From NCBI GenBank assembly GCA_011523545.1, contig WTGN01000077.1, positions 1 through 64,000 on the forward strand: a DNA stretch of 64,000 nt, in the 5' to 3' direction. Made by a program: the position numbers and the translations under genes. Below the pieces are notes generated by a model, which saw nothing but the letters and a program-made list of their open reading frames with translations, was not told where the DNA came from and searched no databases. Every line of letters begins with the position of its first letter. Positions within the stretch are counted from its first letter, which is position 1. This DNA comes from Chloroflexota bacterium. GTDB lineage: Bacteria > Chloroflexota > Anaerolineae > Aggregatilineales > Phototrophicaceae. This document shows positions 1-10,478 of the stretch, one piece after another.

Positions 1-36
1 GTCGGATGCCCGCCATCTCTATGGCGGGCATCCGAC
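1..36. repeat. Perfect 16-bp inverted repeat (hairpin)
   Basis: The first 36 bases form a perfect hairpin: a 16-bp stem with the four-base loop CTCT. No T-run follows on either strand, so it is not a classical intrinsic terminator. It could end the upstream gene, which lies outside the window, or be a palindromic intergenic repeat. It is followed by a G-rich stretch (about 40-53) resembling the one at 33473-33482. Confidence 0.8.
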
Positions 37-181
37 GAGTCAGGGAGGGGGAGCTGCTATATGGCGGGCTGCGCGGTGTTTTGCGTGAGCGGCGACGTTG
101 TTGTGCGCGCGTCCACTAGCGCGTAACGATCAGCCGTTGTACAAATAGGATAGAGCATCAATCTCCCTATAGGAGCGTATC

Positions 182-955
182 ATGGCGAGAACGCCGATCA
201 TTGCCGGCAACTGGAAGATGAACAAGACACCGGACGAGGCCGTCGCTTTCGTCCGCGAATTGACGCCGAAGCTTCGCCCCCACGCGAATGTTGAGCGGGT
301 CGTCGCCCCTACATTTCTGGCGCTGGCTTCAGTGGCGGCTGAACTTAAAGACTCGCCGGTCAAGCTGGCGGCGCAAGACGGCCATTGGGATGCCAGCGGC
401 GCCTATACATCGCAGGTGTCGGTATCCATGCTGCGCCCCTATGTTGACTACATTATCATCGGGCATTCAGAGTGCCGGGCATATCTGAACGAGACCGACG
501 CCAATGTGAATCTCAAAGCGAAGGCGATACTGGACAGTGGTCGTAAACCGATCATCGCGGTGGGTGAAAGCCTGGCCCAGAATGAAGCGGGCGAGACCGT
601 ATCTTTTGTCCGCTCGCAAGTGAGCGCGGCGCTTGTCGGCATTTCGCCGGCGCAAATGGGCGATGTCGTCATCGCCTACGAACCGATTTGGGCGATCGGC
701 ACCGGCAAAAGCGCCAGCGGCGAATTGGCGGAGGGAATCATCAAGACGGCTGTTCGCGAGACTGTGGAAGACTTGTATGGCGGCGACATCGCGAAGGCCA
801 TGCGCATTCAATACGGCGGCAGCGTGAAGCCGGGCAACATGGAAGAATACATGGCGCAGCCGAATATTGATGGCGCCTTGGTCGGCGGCGCATCGCTGGA
901 TGTTGAGGACTTTGCCGCCCTGGTCGAAATCGCCGCCCGTGTGAAGGGACCCTGA
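182..955 (+). CDS. tpiA: Triosephosphate isomerase
   Basis: Interconverts dihydroxyacetone phosphate and glyceraldehyde 3-phosphate in cytosolic glycolysis. At 257 residues it is close to the usual 250. The N-terminal substrate loop IAGNWKMNKT, the catalytic-His region GHSECR and the catalytic-Glu/flexible-loop signature AYEPIWAIGTG are all present, as is the phosphate-binding YGGSVKPGN near residue 210. The ATG at 182 is preceded by the ribosome-binding site TAGGAG. The next gene begins within about 40 bases downstream, so the two are probably co-transcribed. The eno and pyk genes lie 25 kb away. Confidence 0.97.
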   Translation: MARTPIIAGNWKMNKTPDEAVAFVRELTPKLRPHANVERVVAPTFLALASVAAELKDSPVKLAAQDGHWDASGAYTSQVSVSMLRPYVDYIIIGHSECRAYLNETDANVNLKAKAILDSGRKPIIAVGESLAQNEAGETVSFVRSQVSAALVGISPAQMGDVVIAYEPIWAIGTGKSASGELAEGIIKTAVRETVEDLYGGDIAKAMRIQYGGSVKPGNMEEYMAQPNIDGALVGGASLDVEDFAALVEIAARVKGP

Positions 956-993
956 TTCTGCGCCTGCTCGATTTCCTCGCCCTGGTCCTGGCG

Positions 994-2322
994 TTGGGCC
1001 CGTTGCTCGCGCTGTTTCGTCACATCGAGCGCTGGCTGCATCAACACATATTCAAAGTCGGCTGGCTGTTGACGAACAACTACCAAATCACCACCGTTCT
1101 CTACTACATCGTTTTCCTGCCCGGCATTCTGCTCCACGAAGCGACGCTATGGCTGGCGGCTGGATTGCTCAATGTTCGGGCGAAGCGGGCGATTCAATTC
1201 CCCGAGCAGCAAGAAATCGGCGAACTTCGGCTTAACTTCATCCGAGTGTCGGCGCAGACGGGCCAAATCAAGCTGACGATGATAAAGCTGGCGCCGCTCC
1301 TCGCCGGCATCGCCGCGCTTTGGGCCATCTCCGGGCATGTTCTGAATCTGGATCAGTTTGCCGCTGCCGCCGCAATGGGCACGATCGATGGTCTGGCGCT
1401 GGCCGTCTCGCAGTTGCTGAGGTCGGCTGACTTCTGGCTTTGGTTTTATCTGGCGTTTACGGTCGCCAACACGATGTTCCCGGAATTGCCGAAGAAGCTG
1501 AGCGCCGGGCAATTGGCGCGCTTGGCGATGTCTGCCGCTGGGTGCCTCATGCTTATCTGGTGGCTGGGCAGCGCGCTCGACCCGTCCATCGCGCTAGGCG
1601 TCGAGAGCTTAATTGGAAATCTGGCGCTGGTCACTGTACAAATCATCATCATGAATGTCGTCTGCGTCATCGTATTGGGCGCGGCGGAATCCCTGATTGA
1701 GCGCGCCACCGGCAAGAGCGCCGCTTTCGCCGATGGGGTGATGATCACCATGACGCGGGCTGAAGCGCGGGAACATACAGCGGCGCAGGCGGAAGCGCGG
1801 CGGGCCGCCCGCCAGGCTCAGCCAGCCCAAAGCAAGTCCGATATCATCAAATCGGTCTATGACTTGAAACTGCCGATACCCGGACCGCCGGGCCGAGAGC
1901 CTGTCAGCCGAAGTGTGGTCGCCGTTGTCAATGTTGATGATGACGCGGTCGCCTCGGCGCCGGAAAAGCAAGCCGCCTCCAAAATTGCCCAGCCGTCGGC
2001 AGCGCCGGCAATCCATGTTGAGGGCCAGCCACAAGATCGCTTGGCCGCGAGCGCCCCGACGCAAAGCATCAAACCGGCGAGTACTCCCGCGATAGGTCCG
2101 CTGGTTGACTCAAGCTCAGTGCCCCCGGCGGCGCCCGACGGCGAGCACGCGCCTTTCAGCCGTCCCTTCGTTGAGGGGGAGTCGGCGCGCAATCGCGTCG
2201 ACAGCGGCGGAGAGGATGACCTTGGGCTGGCGGAGGCCGGTGGCTTTCCACGGCCCTTCAGCTTGAAGACCCGGCCGAATACCGAAGAAGCCACTGAAAG
2301 CGCCAAGACTGCGGACCGCTAA
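994..2322 (+). CDS. Membrane protein with degenerate M50-like HExxH motif
   Basis: Unknown function. The N-terminal half (about residues 1-240) is polytopic with some five hydrophobic segments. The C-terminal 200 residues are hydrophilic, rich in Ala, Pro, Ser and Glu, and probably disordered. Residues 42-58 read LPGILLHEATLWLAAGL. They resemble the HExxH helix of M50-type membrane proteases (HELSHWLAA-like), but the second His is Leu, so proteolysis is doubtful. The start is uncertain: TTG at 994 is used here, but the frame stays open and hydrophobic back to the end of tpiA. Close spacing suggests one operon with tpiA. The family assignment is inference. Confidence 0.6.
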   Translation: MGPLLALFRHIERWLHQHIFKVGWLLTNNYQITTVLYYIVFLPGILLHEATLWLAAGLLNVRAKRAIQFPEQQEIGELRLNFIRVSAQTGQIKLTMIKLAPLLAGIAALWAISGHVLNLDQFAAAAAMGTIDGLALAVSQLLRSADFWLWFYLAFTVANTMFPELPKKLSAGQLARLAMSAAGCLMLIWWLGSALDPSIALGVESLIGNLALVTVQIIIMNVVCVIVLGAAESLIERATGKSAAFADGVMITMTRAEAREHTAAQAEARRAARQAQPAQSKSDIIKSVYDLKLPIPGPPGREPVSRSVVAVVNVDDDAVASAPEKQAASKIAQPSAAPAIHVEGQPQDRLAASAPTQSIKPASTPAIGPLVDSSSVPPAAPDGEHAPFSRPFVEGESARNRVDSGGEDDLGLAEAGGFPRPFSLKTRPNTEEATESAKTADR

Positions 2323-2456
2323 AATGAGCGGCTTGCCAATGGCGAGGCTGCGCCGCGCGCCAAAAACCTCCACTCGCGCTCGAGACCTGAAAAGGAACAT
2401 AGTCCGCGGGCCAGCTTAGACGAAATCAGTGATGAATCGCTGGATGACGAGGACTT

Positions 2457-3542
2457 CTACCTGGATGACGAGGACATATTCGACGATGAGCGCTCATCAT
2501 CTTGAAGCGCTGATATCCGCCCCACGGCGACGAACCCGGTCGCGATGCAGAGGAGCATGAAGGCAAAGGCGATGAATTTGAACATCTGGCTCGTGGTCAC
2601 CAAAGTCAAAAAGCCAAAAAAGGCGCAGATGGAGTAATAGCAGAGCGCGATCTGGCGTGGGCTGAAGATGCCATTATCCAGCAGGCGGAAATGCAGGTGC
2701 CCGCGGTCGCCGCGAAACGGATTGTTGCCATGCCGGATGCGGTTGAGGATCTGCCAGCCCAGGTCCATCAGCGGCAGACCCATCACCAGCAGTATCGTCG
2801 CCATCTTCGCGCCGCCGATGATGCTCAGCGTACCAAGCGCGTAGCCGAGGAACCAGGCGCTCCCGCCCATGTAAATGCGAGCCGGATACCAGTTGTAGAT
2901 CAGGAAACCAGTCAGGGCGCCGGCCAAAGCCAGGGGCAGCAGGCTGACGCTCGTCTGCGGCGGTTCGAGGCGCACGGCGCTATTGAGAAAGAGCACAATG
3001 GCGGCGATCAACGCGACGCCGCCCGCCAGACCGTCTGAGCCGTCGACGAGATTGACCGTATTCATCATCAGCACCAGCCAGAATAGCGTCAGCGTCACGG
3101 TCACAACTGGCGACCACTCGCCGGTCTGGGCGCCGGTAAACGGGTTATTGAAGAAGGCGATGAAGATTTGAAAGATGATGGCGATCGCTGATGTGAAGAT
3201 CTGGCCTAGAAAGATCTGAAACCAGTTCAAGCCGCGGAAATCATCAAGGACGCCGAGGAGAAAAATCACCGTGCCGCCAATGGTTAACCCGGCCAGGCGA
3301 AAGACTTCGTAAGGATCCTGACGCTCAATCGGGAGGAATTGCGCCACGATTATGGCGACCGTGAAGCCCAGGAAAATCGCCATGCCGCCCAGCTTGGGCA
3401 TGGCCGCGCGTTCCTGGCGCCGCCCGCCGGGCGTCGATGTGAGGCCATAGCGGAAGCTGAACGCGCGCGCCAGCGGCGCCACCAAAAGCGCAGTCGCCAG
3501 CGCGGTGTTGAATACGATGACAAAGGCGTACAGTCTTAGCAT
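2457..3542 (-). CDS. WecA/TagO/MraY-family sugar-1-phosphate transferase
   Basis: Integral membrane enzyme that transfers a sugar 1-phosphate (GlcNAc-1-P in characterised WecA/TagO) from a UDP-sugar to undecaprenyl phosphate, starting cell-surface glycan synthesis. About ten membrane segments are visible in 361 residues. Family motifs are LLGVLDDFRG (the DD pair), NTVNLVDGSDGLAGG, the aspartate-containing region after MGGSAWFLGY, and GDRGHLHFRLLDNG, the HxHxR-like cytoplasmic loop. The start ATG overlaps the stop of upp by one base (TGATG), implying translational coupling. No MraY cell-division neighbours are present, so WecA/TagO is favoured. Substrate is not determined. Confidence 0.88.
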   Translation of the reverse strand: MLRLYAFVIVFNTALATALLVAPLARAFSFRYGLTSTPGGRRQERAAMPKLGGMAIFLGFTVAIIVAQFLPIERQDPYEVFRLAGLTIGGTVIFLLGVLDDFRGLNWFQIFLGQIFTSAIAIIFQIFIAFFNNPFTGAQTGEWSPVVTVTLTLFWLVLMMNTVNLVDGSDGLAGGVALIAAIVLFLNSAVRLEPPQTSVSLLPLALAGALTGFLIYNWYPARIYMGGSAWFLGYALGTLSIIGGAKMATILLVMGLPLMDLGWQILNRIRHGNNPFRGDRGHLHFRLLDNGIFSPRQIALCYYSICAFFGFLTLVTTSQMFKFIAFAFMLLCIATGFVAVGRISALQDDERSSSNMSSSSR

Positions 3543-4162
3543 CAGGTCCCAAACATGCGGTCGCCGGCGTCGCCCAGGCCGGGAACGATGAACCCGATAT
3601 CGTTGAGGCGCTCGTCCAGCTCCGCCACATGAATCGGCACATCCGGATGGGCGGCGGAGAGCGCCTCGACGCCTTCGGGCGCCGCCAAAATGCCGAGGAA
3701 TTTGATGCGCCGCGCGCCCCAGCGCTTCAGGATATTGACGGTGGCAATGGCGGAGCCGCCGGTCGCCAACATCGGGTCAAGCACCAGGCATACTTGCACG
3801 GTCGGCTCATCCGGCAGCTTGTTGTAATATTCAACCGGGCGCAATGATGCTTCGTCGCGGTACAAACCAATGTGCCAGACTTGCACCGCGGGCAGCAGCT
3901 CCTGAATGCCATCGACTAGGCCCAGGCCAGCACGCAGTATTGGCACCAGGCCGATGATCTCGCTCGCCTCCCAGCCTTCGGCGTCACCCATCGGCGTATT
4001 GACGGTGGCCGGTTTCAGTTGTAGATCGCGCGTCGCTTCGTAACAGAGCAGCAGCGCCAGCTCGCGCGCCAGCTCGCGAAACTTGCGATGATCGGTCGAT
4101 GTGTCGCGCAGCAGCGTCAGCTTGTGCTTGACCAGCGGGTGGGAGGAAACGTGCAAGCGCAT
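3542..4162 (-). CDS. upp: Uracil phosphoribosyltransferase
   Basis: Converts uracil and PRPP to UMP in pyrimidine salvage. The PRPP-binding motif [11 protein letters not shown] and the C-terminal signature [12 protein letters not shown] are intact. The frame remains open upstream into ruvB, but I chose the ATG at 4162 because it gives 206 residues, the family length, begins [11 protein letters not shown] as UPRTases do, and follows the site AAAGGGG. The gene is divergent from ruvB and translationally coupled to the downstream WecA-like gene. Confidence 0.95.
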   Translation of the reverse strand: MRLHVSSHPLVKHKLTLLRDTSTDHRKFRELARELALLLCYEATRDLQLKPATVNTPMGDAEGWEASEIIGLVPILRAGLGLVDGIQELLPAVQVWHIGLYRDEASLRPVEYYNKLPDEPTVQVCLVLDPMLATGGSAIATVNILKRWGARRIKFLGILAAPEGVEALSAAHPDVPIHVAELDERLNDIGFIVPGLGDAGDRMFGT

Positions 4163-4229
4163 AAGCGCCCCTTTCTGCCATGCTTGAACTTGGCCGGGAT
4201 GCCCTGCCCCTGATTCTATAAAGCGAGGA

Positions 4230-4257
4230 TTGAAACCGCAATCCACTCGTCTATACT
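4230..4257 (+). promoter_or_regulatory. Sigma-70-type promoter for ruvB-queA
   Basis: The -35 TTGAAA (4230-4235), a 16-base spacer and the -10 TATACT (4252-4257) lie 36 bases before the ruvB ATG. The divergent upp promoter should share this 130-base gap; a TATAGA box on the minus strand is a weak candidate. Confidence 0.6.
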
Positions 4258-4292
4258 GGCACTTAATCGTGGGGAAATCGAACGAATAAATC

Positions 4293-5324
4293 ATGTCCCA
4301 GGATCGGCGCGTCGTCAGCGGCCAACCGAAAAAATCCGACCGAGACAATATCGCCTTGCGCCCGCAGCGCCTGGCCGATGTGGTTGGCCAGGACCGCGTG
4401 CGCGAGAATTTGAGCATCATCATTGACGCCGCCGCCGCCCGCGAGGAGGCGATTGACCACATCTTATTTTACGGGCCTCCGGGCTTGGGCAAGACCTCGC
4501 TGGCTTACGTGATCGCCAATGAAGTCGGGGCCAACATTCGCGTCACGGCTGGCCCCGCCATTGAGCGCGCCGGCGATCTCGCCGCAATCCTGACCCACTT
4601 GAAAATGGGCGACATCCTCTTCATAGACGAAGTGCATCGCTTGGGCAAGGCGGTCGAAGAAATCTTGTACCCGGCGATGGAAGATTTTGTGCTCGATATT
4701 GTGATCGGCAAAGGGCCGGCGGCAAAGACCCTTCGGCTCAACCTGCCGCGCTTTACCGTGATTGGCGCGACGACGCGGTTGGCTTTGCTGGCTTCGCCTT
4801 TGCGGGACCGCTTCGGCGCGCGCTTTCGGCTTGACTTTTACGAGCCGGAGGCCATCGAGCGCATCGTGCTGCGTGCCGCGCAGCTGCTCAATGTGGAGAT
4901 CCGAGCAGAGGCGGCGGTCGAGATAGCCCGGCGCGCCCGCGGAACGCCCCGTGTGGGCTTGCGGCTGCTGCGGCGTGTGCGGGATTATGCCGAAGCGCGC
5001 GCGGACGGCGTCATCACGATGCCGGTCACGCAGGAAGCGCTGAAGCTGATGGAGATCGATCATCTGGGTTTGGACGATATCGACCGACGCATCCTGACGA
5101 CAATCATTGAGAAGTTCAATGGCGGTCCCGTCGGCCTGGATACGATCGGCGCCTCCATCAGCGAAGACAGCGCCACCATCATGGATGTCTACGAGCCCTA
5201 CCTGATTCAACTCGGTTTCATTGATCGCACGCCGCGCGGCCGCACCTGCACCATGCACGCCTATCATCACCTCGGCATCGACTACACCGAAGATCCCGCG
5301 GACGGTCGGCAGCGCCTCCTATGA
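4293..5324 (+). CDS. ruvB: Holliday junction branch-migration ATPase RuvB
   Basis: AAA+ motor that, with RuvA, drives branch migration of Holliday junctions in recombinational repair. Walker A GPPGLGKT (about residues 61-68), Walker [11 protein letters not shown], sensor GATTR and the arginine-finger/winged-helix region follow in the family order. The 343-residue length is typical. The C-terminal winged helix shows FIDRTPRGR. The gene overlaps queA by four bases (ATGA). The partner genes ruvC and ruvA lie 27 kb away, next to yebC. Confidence 0.97.
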   Translation: MSQDRRVVSGQPKKSDRDNIALRPQRLADVVGQDRVRENLSIIIDAAAAREEAIDHILFYGPPGLGKTSLAYVIANEVGANIRVTAGPAIERAGDLAAILTHLKMGDILFIDEVHRLGKAVEEILYPAMEDFVLDIVIGKGPAAKTLRLNLPRFTVIGATTRLALLASPLRDRFGARFRLDFYEPEAIERIVLRAAQLLNVEIRAEAAVEIARRARGTPRVGLRLLRRVRDYAEARADGVITMPVTQEALKLMEIDHLGLDDIDRRILTTIIEKFNGGPVGLDTIGASISEDSATIMDVYEPYLIQLGFIDRTPRGRTCTMHAYHHLGIDYTEDPADGRQRLL

Positions 5325-6385
5325 AACTCAGCGATTTCGACTACGATTTGCCAGCGTCATTCATCGCGCAGACGCCGGCCGAGCCGAGAGATTCAGCCAA
5401 ACTTCTGCACCTGGATCGTGAAACGGGCGTGCTGTCGCACCGTGTGTTCACGGATATTCTCGATCTGTTGGCGGCGAACGATGTTCTCGTGCTCAACAAT
5501 ACGCGGGTCATGCCGGCTCGTTTGGCGGCGCGCAAGACAACGGGCGGAAAAGTGGAAATCCTCTTGTTGAAGCGCCTGGGCGAGCGCCGCTGGCTGGCGT
5601 TGGCCGGGGGCAGAAACGTGCGCGCCGGCATTCGCTTGCTCATCCCGGGCAGCGACCTGACTTGTGAAGTCGTCGAAGAATTAGAGAAGTCCCAGCGCCT
5701 GTTAGATTTCAGCCGGCCCATCGAAGATGTCCTGGCTTGCCACGGTGAAGTGCCGCTGCCGCCCTACATTCACTCAGCGCCGCCGGACCGCGAGCGCTAC
5801 CAGACGGTGTACAGCGAGATTGAAGGCTCGGCGGCGGCGCCAACCGCAGGCCTGCATTTCACGCCTGATATGCTCCGCCAGCTCAAGCGCATGGGCGTCA
5901 AACTGGCGACATGCACTTTGCGCATCGGGCTGGACACGTTTCAGCCGGTGTCTGTCGAGCGGGTCTGCGATCACAAAATCCAGAGCGAGCAGGCGACGCT
6001 GGACCGAGCCAATGCTGCGATCATCAATGAGGCAAAACGCGCCGGCGGGCGGATCATCGCGGTTGGCACGACATCGGCGCGCACCCTTGAGACGGCCGCC
6101 ATCCTGAGCGCGGGCGGCTGCCTGAGCAACCCGTCTGGGTCTGCCGACAAAGGGGACTGCTTCCCGCTTGGCGCAATTGAGCTGGACACAAGTCTGTTCA
6201 TATATCCGGGATATTGCTGGCGCGCCGTCGACGCCATGATCACCAACTTTCACCTGCCGCGCTCCACGCTGCTGATGATGCTCAGCGCTTTCGTCGGCCG
6301 CGAGACCCTGCTCAAGGCTTATGAAGAGGCGAAAAGGATGAACTACCGCTTTTATTCCTTCGGCGACGCCATGTTCATCAGCTGA
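5321..6385 (+). CDS. queA: S-adenosylmethionine:tRNA ribosyltransferase-isomerase
   Basis: Transfers and isomerises the ribosyl part of SAM onto 7-aminomethyl-7-deazaguanine in tRNA, giving epoxyqueuosine. The N-terminus ([19 protein letters not shown]), the motif [14 protein letters not shown], the region [10 protein letters not shown] and the C-terminal [14 protein letters not shown] are all characteristic. The 354 residues match the family. It is translationally coupled to ruvB through an ATGA overlap. ruvB-queA linkage is common in bacteria. No other queuosine gene is in the window. Confidence 0.97.
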   Translation: MKLSDFDYDLPASFIAQTPAEPRDSAKLLHLDRETGVLSHRVFTDILDLLAANDVLVLNNTRVMPARLAARKTTGGKVEILLLKRLGERRWLALAGGRNVRAGIRLLIPGSDLTCEVVEELEKSQRLLDFSRPIEDVLACHGEVPLPPYIHSAPPDRERYQTVYSEIEGSAAAPTAGLHFTPDMLRQLKRMGVKLATCTLRIGLDTFQPVSVERVCDHKIQSEQATLDRANAAIINEAKRAGGRIIAVGTTSARTLETAAILSAGGCLSNPSGSADKGDCFPLGAIELDTSLFIYPGYCWRAVDAMITNFHLPRSTLLMMLSAFVGRETLLKAYEEAKRMNYRFYSFGDAMFIS

Positions 6386-6406
6386 GGGCCTGGCGAAATC
6401 TCGCGC

Positions 6407-6436
6407 TTGACTGCGACCGGAATTGTCATCTAAAAT
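6407..6436 (+). promoter_or_regulatory. Promoter for rplU-rpmA
   Basis: TTGACT (6407-6412), an 18-base spacer and TAAAAT (6431-6436) lie 118 bases before the rplU start. The remaining leader holds short complementary stretches, but I cannot assign a ribosomal-protein autoregulatory structure to it. Confidence 0.5.
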
Positions 6437-6554
6437 GTGTGACGCCCTGCCGGTTGAAGTGGGGTATTTTAGTGTAAAGCCAATTTTCCCCGCGTACGGA
6501 GCCCGCGGCGGCTTCTGTGGCGGAAAAGCGAAGTGAAGGTTGGAGCGAAGAATC

Positions 6555-6866
6555 ATGTATGCAATCATCCGAAGTGGCGGCAAACAGTACCGCGCTGAAG
6601 TTGGCGCGACGATAGACGTCGATCGCCTGCCCCAGGATATCGGCGATTCGATCGAGATTGCCGATGTGCTCCTGGTTGCGGACGGCGTCGATGCGCGCAT
6701 CGGCCAACCGCGCGTCGATGGCGCCTTGGTCCGGGCGACAGTGGTCGAACAATTCCGCGGCAAGAAGATCATCGTGTACAAATATCGTCAGCGCACCAGC
6801 TACCGCCGCAAACTGGGCCATCGACAGCACTACACGCGGCTCCGCATCGACGATATTCAAGTTTAG
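6555..6866 (+). CDS. rplU: Ribosomal protein bL21
   Basis: Component of the 50S subunit that binds 23S rRNA. It begins [17 protein letters not shown] and has the C-terminal [16 protein letters not shown]. The 103-residue length is standard. ATG at 6555 was chosen over a codon 15 bases upstream because the family begins at MYAII and GGAG lies at a suitable distance. It is followed after 25 bases by rpmA, the universal bL21-bL27 pair. Confidence 0.97.
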   Translation: MYAIIRSGGKQYRAEVGATIDVDRLPQDIGDSIEIADVLLVADGVDARIGQPRVDGALVRATVVEQFRGKKIIVYKYRQRTSYRRKLGHRQHYTRLRIDDIQV

Positions 6867-6891
6867 GCAGTGCTGGAGGAGAGGGCTCACA

Positions 6892-7179
6892 ATGGCGCAT
6901 AAAAAAGGCGGCGGCTCGTCAAGCAACGGGCGCGACAGTAACTCCAAGCGGCTCGGCGTCAAGAATTATGGCGGCGAATACGTGATACCTGGCAACATCA
7001 TCGTCCGCCAGCGCGGGAGCAAATTTCACCCGGGCGAGGGCGTGGGCATGGGCAAGGATTACACGATCTTTGCGACGCGCGCCGGCTTCGTAACCTTTGA
7101 ACGGATACGCGGCCGCAAGGGGCAGAAACGAATTTCCGTTCATACGACGCAGCCGGAAGCCGGTCAAGCGGTCAACTGA
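6892..7179 (+). CDS. rpmA: Ribosomal protein bL27
   Basis: 50S protein whose N-terminal tail reaches the peptidyl-transferase centre. It starts [16 protein letters not shown], contains [18 protein letters not shown] and has 95 residues. ATG at 6892 follows the strong site GGAGGAGAGG. The N-terminus begins directly with the functional AHKKGGG tail, with no cleavable extension of the kind found in many Firmicutes. It is co-transcribed with rplU; the bL31-like gene follows after 59 bases. Confidence 0.97.
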   Translation: MAHKKGGGSSSNGRDSNSKRLGVKNYGGEYVIPGNIIVRQRGSKFHPGEGVGMGKDYTIFATRAGFVTFERIRGRKGQKRISVHTTQPEAGQAVN

Positions 7180-7238
7180 CTTAGCGGCAAAAGTCATTTG
7201 CGCTACTCGAGAGAGCCGCAAATGCGCGGAGGAATGCC

Positions 7239-7697
7239 ATGAAACAAGCTATCCATCCCGCCTGGCATGAAACGCCGGTGCGCTGCATGACCTGCGGCAC
7301 CACCTGGACGACGGGCTCGACGGTCGAATCGCTGACGGTCGAAATTTGCTCAAATTGTCATCCATTCTATACCGGCGAGCAGCGCATCGTCGATACGGAA
7401 GGGCGCGTCGACAAGTTCATGAAGCGCTTGCAGCAGCGCGATGAGATTCGTACCGCCCTCGACAACGCCGCCGCCGACCGCACGCCGCTGGATCTGCCAA
7501 TCACCGAACTTGATATCGGCGCGCGCTACACCAATATCCTGGAAGACAACGGAATCAAGATTGTTTCGGACGTGCTCGATCGCCTGGGCGATGAGGATGA
7601 CGACAACAGCATTCTGGCCATTCAGGGCATCGGGCGCAAAGTGGTCAGCGATATGCGAAAGAATTTGCGCGCGCGCGGTTATCAGCTCAGCCATTAA
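7239..7697 (+). CDS. rpmE: bL31-type ribosomal protein fused to alpha-CTD-like helix-hairpin domain
   Basis: Residues 1-66 are a zinc-type bL31: the start [16 protein letters not shown], Cys pairs at about 16/19 and 37/40 (CMTCG and CSNC), the TGSTV motif and the NCHPFYTG signature. bL31 normally ends near residue 70. Here a linker leads to residues 85-152, which read like the RNA polymerase alpha C-terminal domain: [20 protein letters not shown], then VSDVLDRL, then [14 protein letters not shown]. That is the usual order of helices and the helix-hairpin-helix GIG. I see both halves directly. A role for the second domain, such as binding RNA, DNA or a transcription factor, is inference. Confidence 0.85.
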   Translation: MKQAIHPAWHETPVRCMTCGTTWTTGSTVESLTVEICSNCHPFYTGEQRIVDTEGRVDKFMKRLQQRDEIRTALDNAAADRTPLDLPITELDIGARYTNILEDNGIKIVSDVLDRLGDEDDDNSILAIQGIGRKVVSDMRKNLRARGYQLSH

Positions 7698-7817
7698 GCC
7701 GCCACAGGGAAAGCGGTCCGCCGGCGCATCCGCCCTGGACTGGCTTGCCTCAGGCTCACATCCAGAGCAACTTAAATTCGCGCGTCCCGCCTCACCGGTG
7801 ACCCAGGAAACAGGACC

Positions 7818-8399
7818 TTGAACCATCATGCAGGCCGCATTGAAGTCATTTGCGGCAGTATGTTCTGCGGCAAGACGGAAGAGTTGATCCGCCGCGTCCG
7901 CCGGGCGATCATCGCGCGGCAGAAGGTCAAGGTCTTCAAACCGGAGTTGGATGACCGTTACGGCATCCAGCGCATCACGAGCCACACCGGTCAATCCGTC
8001 GACGCCAGGCCGGTGGCCTCTTCCGGCGATATTCTCGAGCTGGCCAATGGCGAGTCCACCGTTGTCGCGATAGACGAGGCGCAATTCTTTGATGATGGGA
8101 TTGTGGCGGTGGCGCAGCGCCTGGCGGAAGATTTCGATATTCGTGTCATCATCGCCGGGCTGGATATGGATTTCCGCGGCGAACCCTTTGGCGCCATGCC
8201 GCGCTTGCTAAGCATTGCGGAAGATGTGACCAAGCTGCAGGCGATTTGCGTTGTCTGCGGCGAGCCGGCCAGCCGCACGCAGCGCCTGGTCAACGGACGC
8301 CCGGCGGCTTATGACGACCCGATCATTCTCGTCGGCGCGCAAGAATCCTACGAGGCGCGCTGCCGTCAGCATCATGATGTGCCGCCGGCCACCAACTGA
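7818..8399 (+). CDS. tdk: Thymidine kinase
   Basis: Phosphorylates thymidine to dTMP in salvage. The type II TK P-loop [12 protein letters not shown] is near the N-terminus, followed by the Walker B/catalytic region [13 protein letters not shown], the lasso motif [13 protein letters not shown] and a zinc site formed by CVVCG plus a C-terminal C-x2-H (CRQHH). The 193 residues are typical. The only in-frame start near the P-loop is TTG at 7818; the ATG ten bases later is out of frame. It complements thyX at 32.7 kb. Confidence 0.93.
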   Translation: MNHHAGRIEVICGSMFCGKTEELIRRVRRAIIARQKVKVFKPELDDRYGIQRITSHTGQSVDARPVASSGDILELANGESTVVAIDEAQFFDDGIVAVAQRLAEDFDIRVIIAGLDMDFRGEPFGAMPRLLSIAEDVTKLQAICVVCGEPASRTQRLVNGRPAAYDDPIILVGAQESYEARCRQHHDVPPATN

Positions 8400-8429
8400 A
8401 CGTCGGCGCGATACACCGGTGAGGAGCGC

Positions 8430-8455
8430 GGGCGAGTCACCGCCTCGCCCCTACG
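8430..8455. repeat. Short palindromic intergenic repeat, copy 1
   Basis: A 26-base sequence identical to 28582-28607. It contains a 7-bp stem (GGGCGAG/CTCGCCC) with a 7-base loop and ends CCCTACG, like the outer ends of the element at 49495-49570. It lies between convergent tdk and sucD, where it could help transcript ends. Confidence 0.75.
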
Positions 8456-8458
8456 ACC

Positions 8459-9316
<858 letters not shown>

Positions 9317-9317
9317 A

Positions 9318-10478
9318 TCAGCCCCCCTCCTTCACCGCGGCAACCGCCCGCTGCGCCGCCTCGGTCAGTGTCTCTGCGCTGATTAGATTGGGTATGCGCG
9401 CGTCGTCTATCAACTTGTTGCCCTCGGCCGCATTGGTGCCTTGCAGCCGAATGACCATGGGCACATCCGGCTTCACTTCGTTGTAGGCGGTCAGTATGCC
9501 GCGCGCCACTTCATCACAGCGCGTGATGCCGCCGAAGATATTGAAGAGTACGCATTTGACGTTTTCGTCCGAGAGTATGATGCGCAGCGCGGCGGCCACC
9601 TGCCCGGGCGACGCGCCCCCGCCGATATCCAGAAAGTTCGCCGGCCCAATGCCATCGGCGTCGCCATATAACTTGGTCATGTCCATCGAGGTCATCGCCA
9701 GGCCGGCGCCGTTAACCATGCAGCCGATCTGCCCATCAAGCTTGATATAGGTGATGCCCGCTTCGCGCGCCTGCCGTTCAGAGTCGGGTTCGCCGCTTGT
9801 GTCGCGTTCAGCGGTCAAAGCCGGCTGCCGGTAGAGGGCGTTGTCATCGATGATCACTTTGCCGTCGACCGCGAGCAATTCGCCCTGCCCGGTTAAGACG
9901 AGGGGATTGATCTCGGCCAATTCGGCATCGCGCTCGCTGTAGCACAGATACAAGCTGCTCAAAATCTTGCCGAAAGCCCGCCACTGCGCGCGTGGCATGC
10001 CCATGGCGCTGGCGATGAAGGTCTTCTGAAAATCTTGCAGTCCCAAGATGGGATCGACGTGCTCGCGAATAATGGCATCCGGGCGCTCACGGCTCAGCTC
10101 CTCAATATCCATGCCGCCTTCCATCGAGGTGATGATGAGCGGTTTGCCTGCGCCGCGATCATTGGTGATGGCCAGATAGATTTCCTGCTTGATATCGACG
10201 CCGGGGTCAACGAGGACGCGCTCGACGGTGAGGCCCTTGATGTTCATTCCGATGATGTTCTCGGCGTGCTGCCGCGCCTCTTCGGCGTCACGCGCCAGTT
10301 TCACGCCGCCGGCCTTCCCGCGTCCGCCGACATGCACCTGCGCCTTAACGACAGCAATGCCGCCAATCTCGCTCGCAATGTCATAGACCTCGGCCGGGCT
10401 CGCGGCGACTTGCCCTTGAGGTATCGGAATGCCATAATCTCGAAACAAGAACTTGGATTGATATTCATGCAGCTTCAA
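9318..10478 (-). CDS. sucC: Succinyl-CoA synthetase beta subunit
   Basis: ATP-grasp subunit of succinyl-CoA synthetase. It begins [20 protein letters not shown] and contains the ATP-grasp region [28 protein letters not shown] and the phosphate-loop [11 protein letters not shown]. 386 residues is the family length. The start codon is TTG at 10478, preceded by GGAGG, because no ATG is in frame at the conserved N-terminus. First gene of sucCD. Confidence 0.97.
   Translation of the reverse strand: MKLHEYQSKFLFRDYGIPIPQGQVAASPAEVYDIASEIGGIAVVKAQVHVGGRGKAGGVKLARDAEEARQHAENIIGMNIKGLTVERVLVDPGVDIKQEIYLAITNDRGAGKPLIITSMEGGMDIEELSRERPDAIIREHVDPILGLQDFQKTFIASAMGMPRAQWRAFGKILSSLYLCYSERDAELAEINPLVLTGQGELLAVDGKVIIDDNALYRQPALTAERDTSGEPDSERQAREAGITYIKLDGQIGCMVNGAGLAMTSMDMTKLYGDADGIGPANFLDIGGGASPGQVAAALRIILSDENVKCVLFNIFGGITRCDEVARGILTAYNEVKPDVPMVIRLQGTNAAEGNKLIDDARIPNLISAETLTEAAQRAVAAVKEGG

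Noticed and set aside
3542..4462. Extended 306-residue form of Upp
   Set aside because: The extra 100 residues overlap ruvB antisense, lack similarity to the family and precede the proper ribosome-binding site.
8401..8458. CRISPR-like short repeat at 8430
   Set aside because: Only one copy here and one 20 kb away; no array or spacers.
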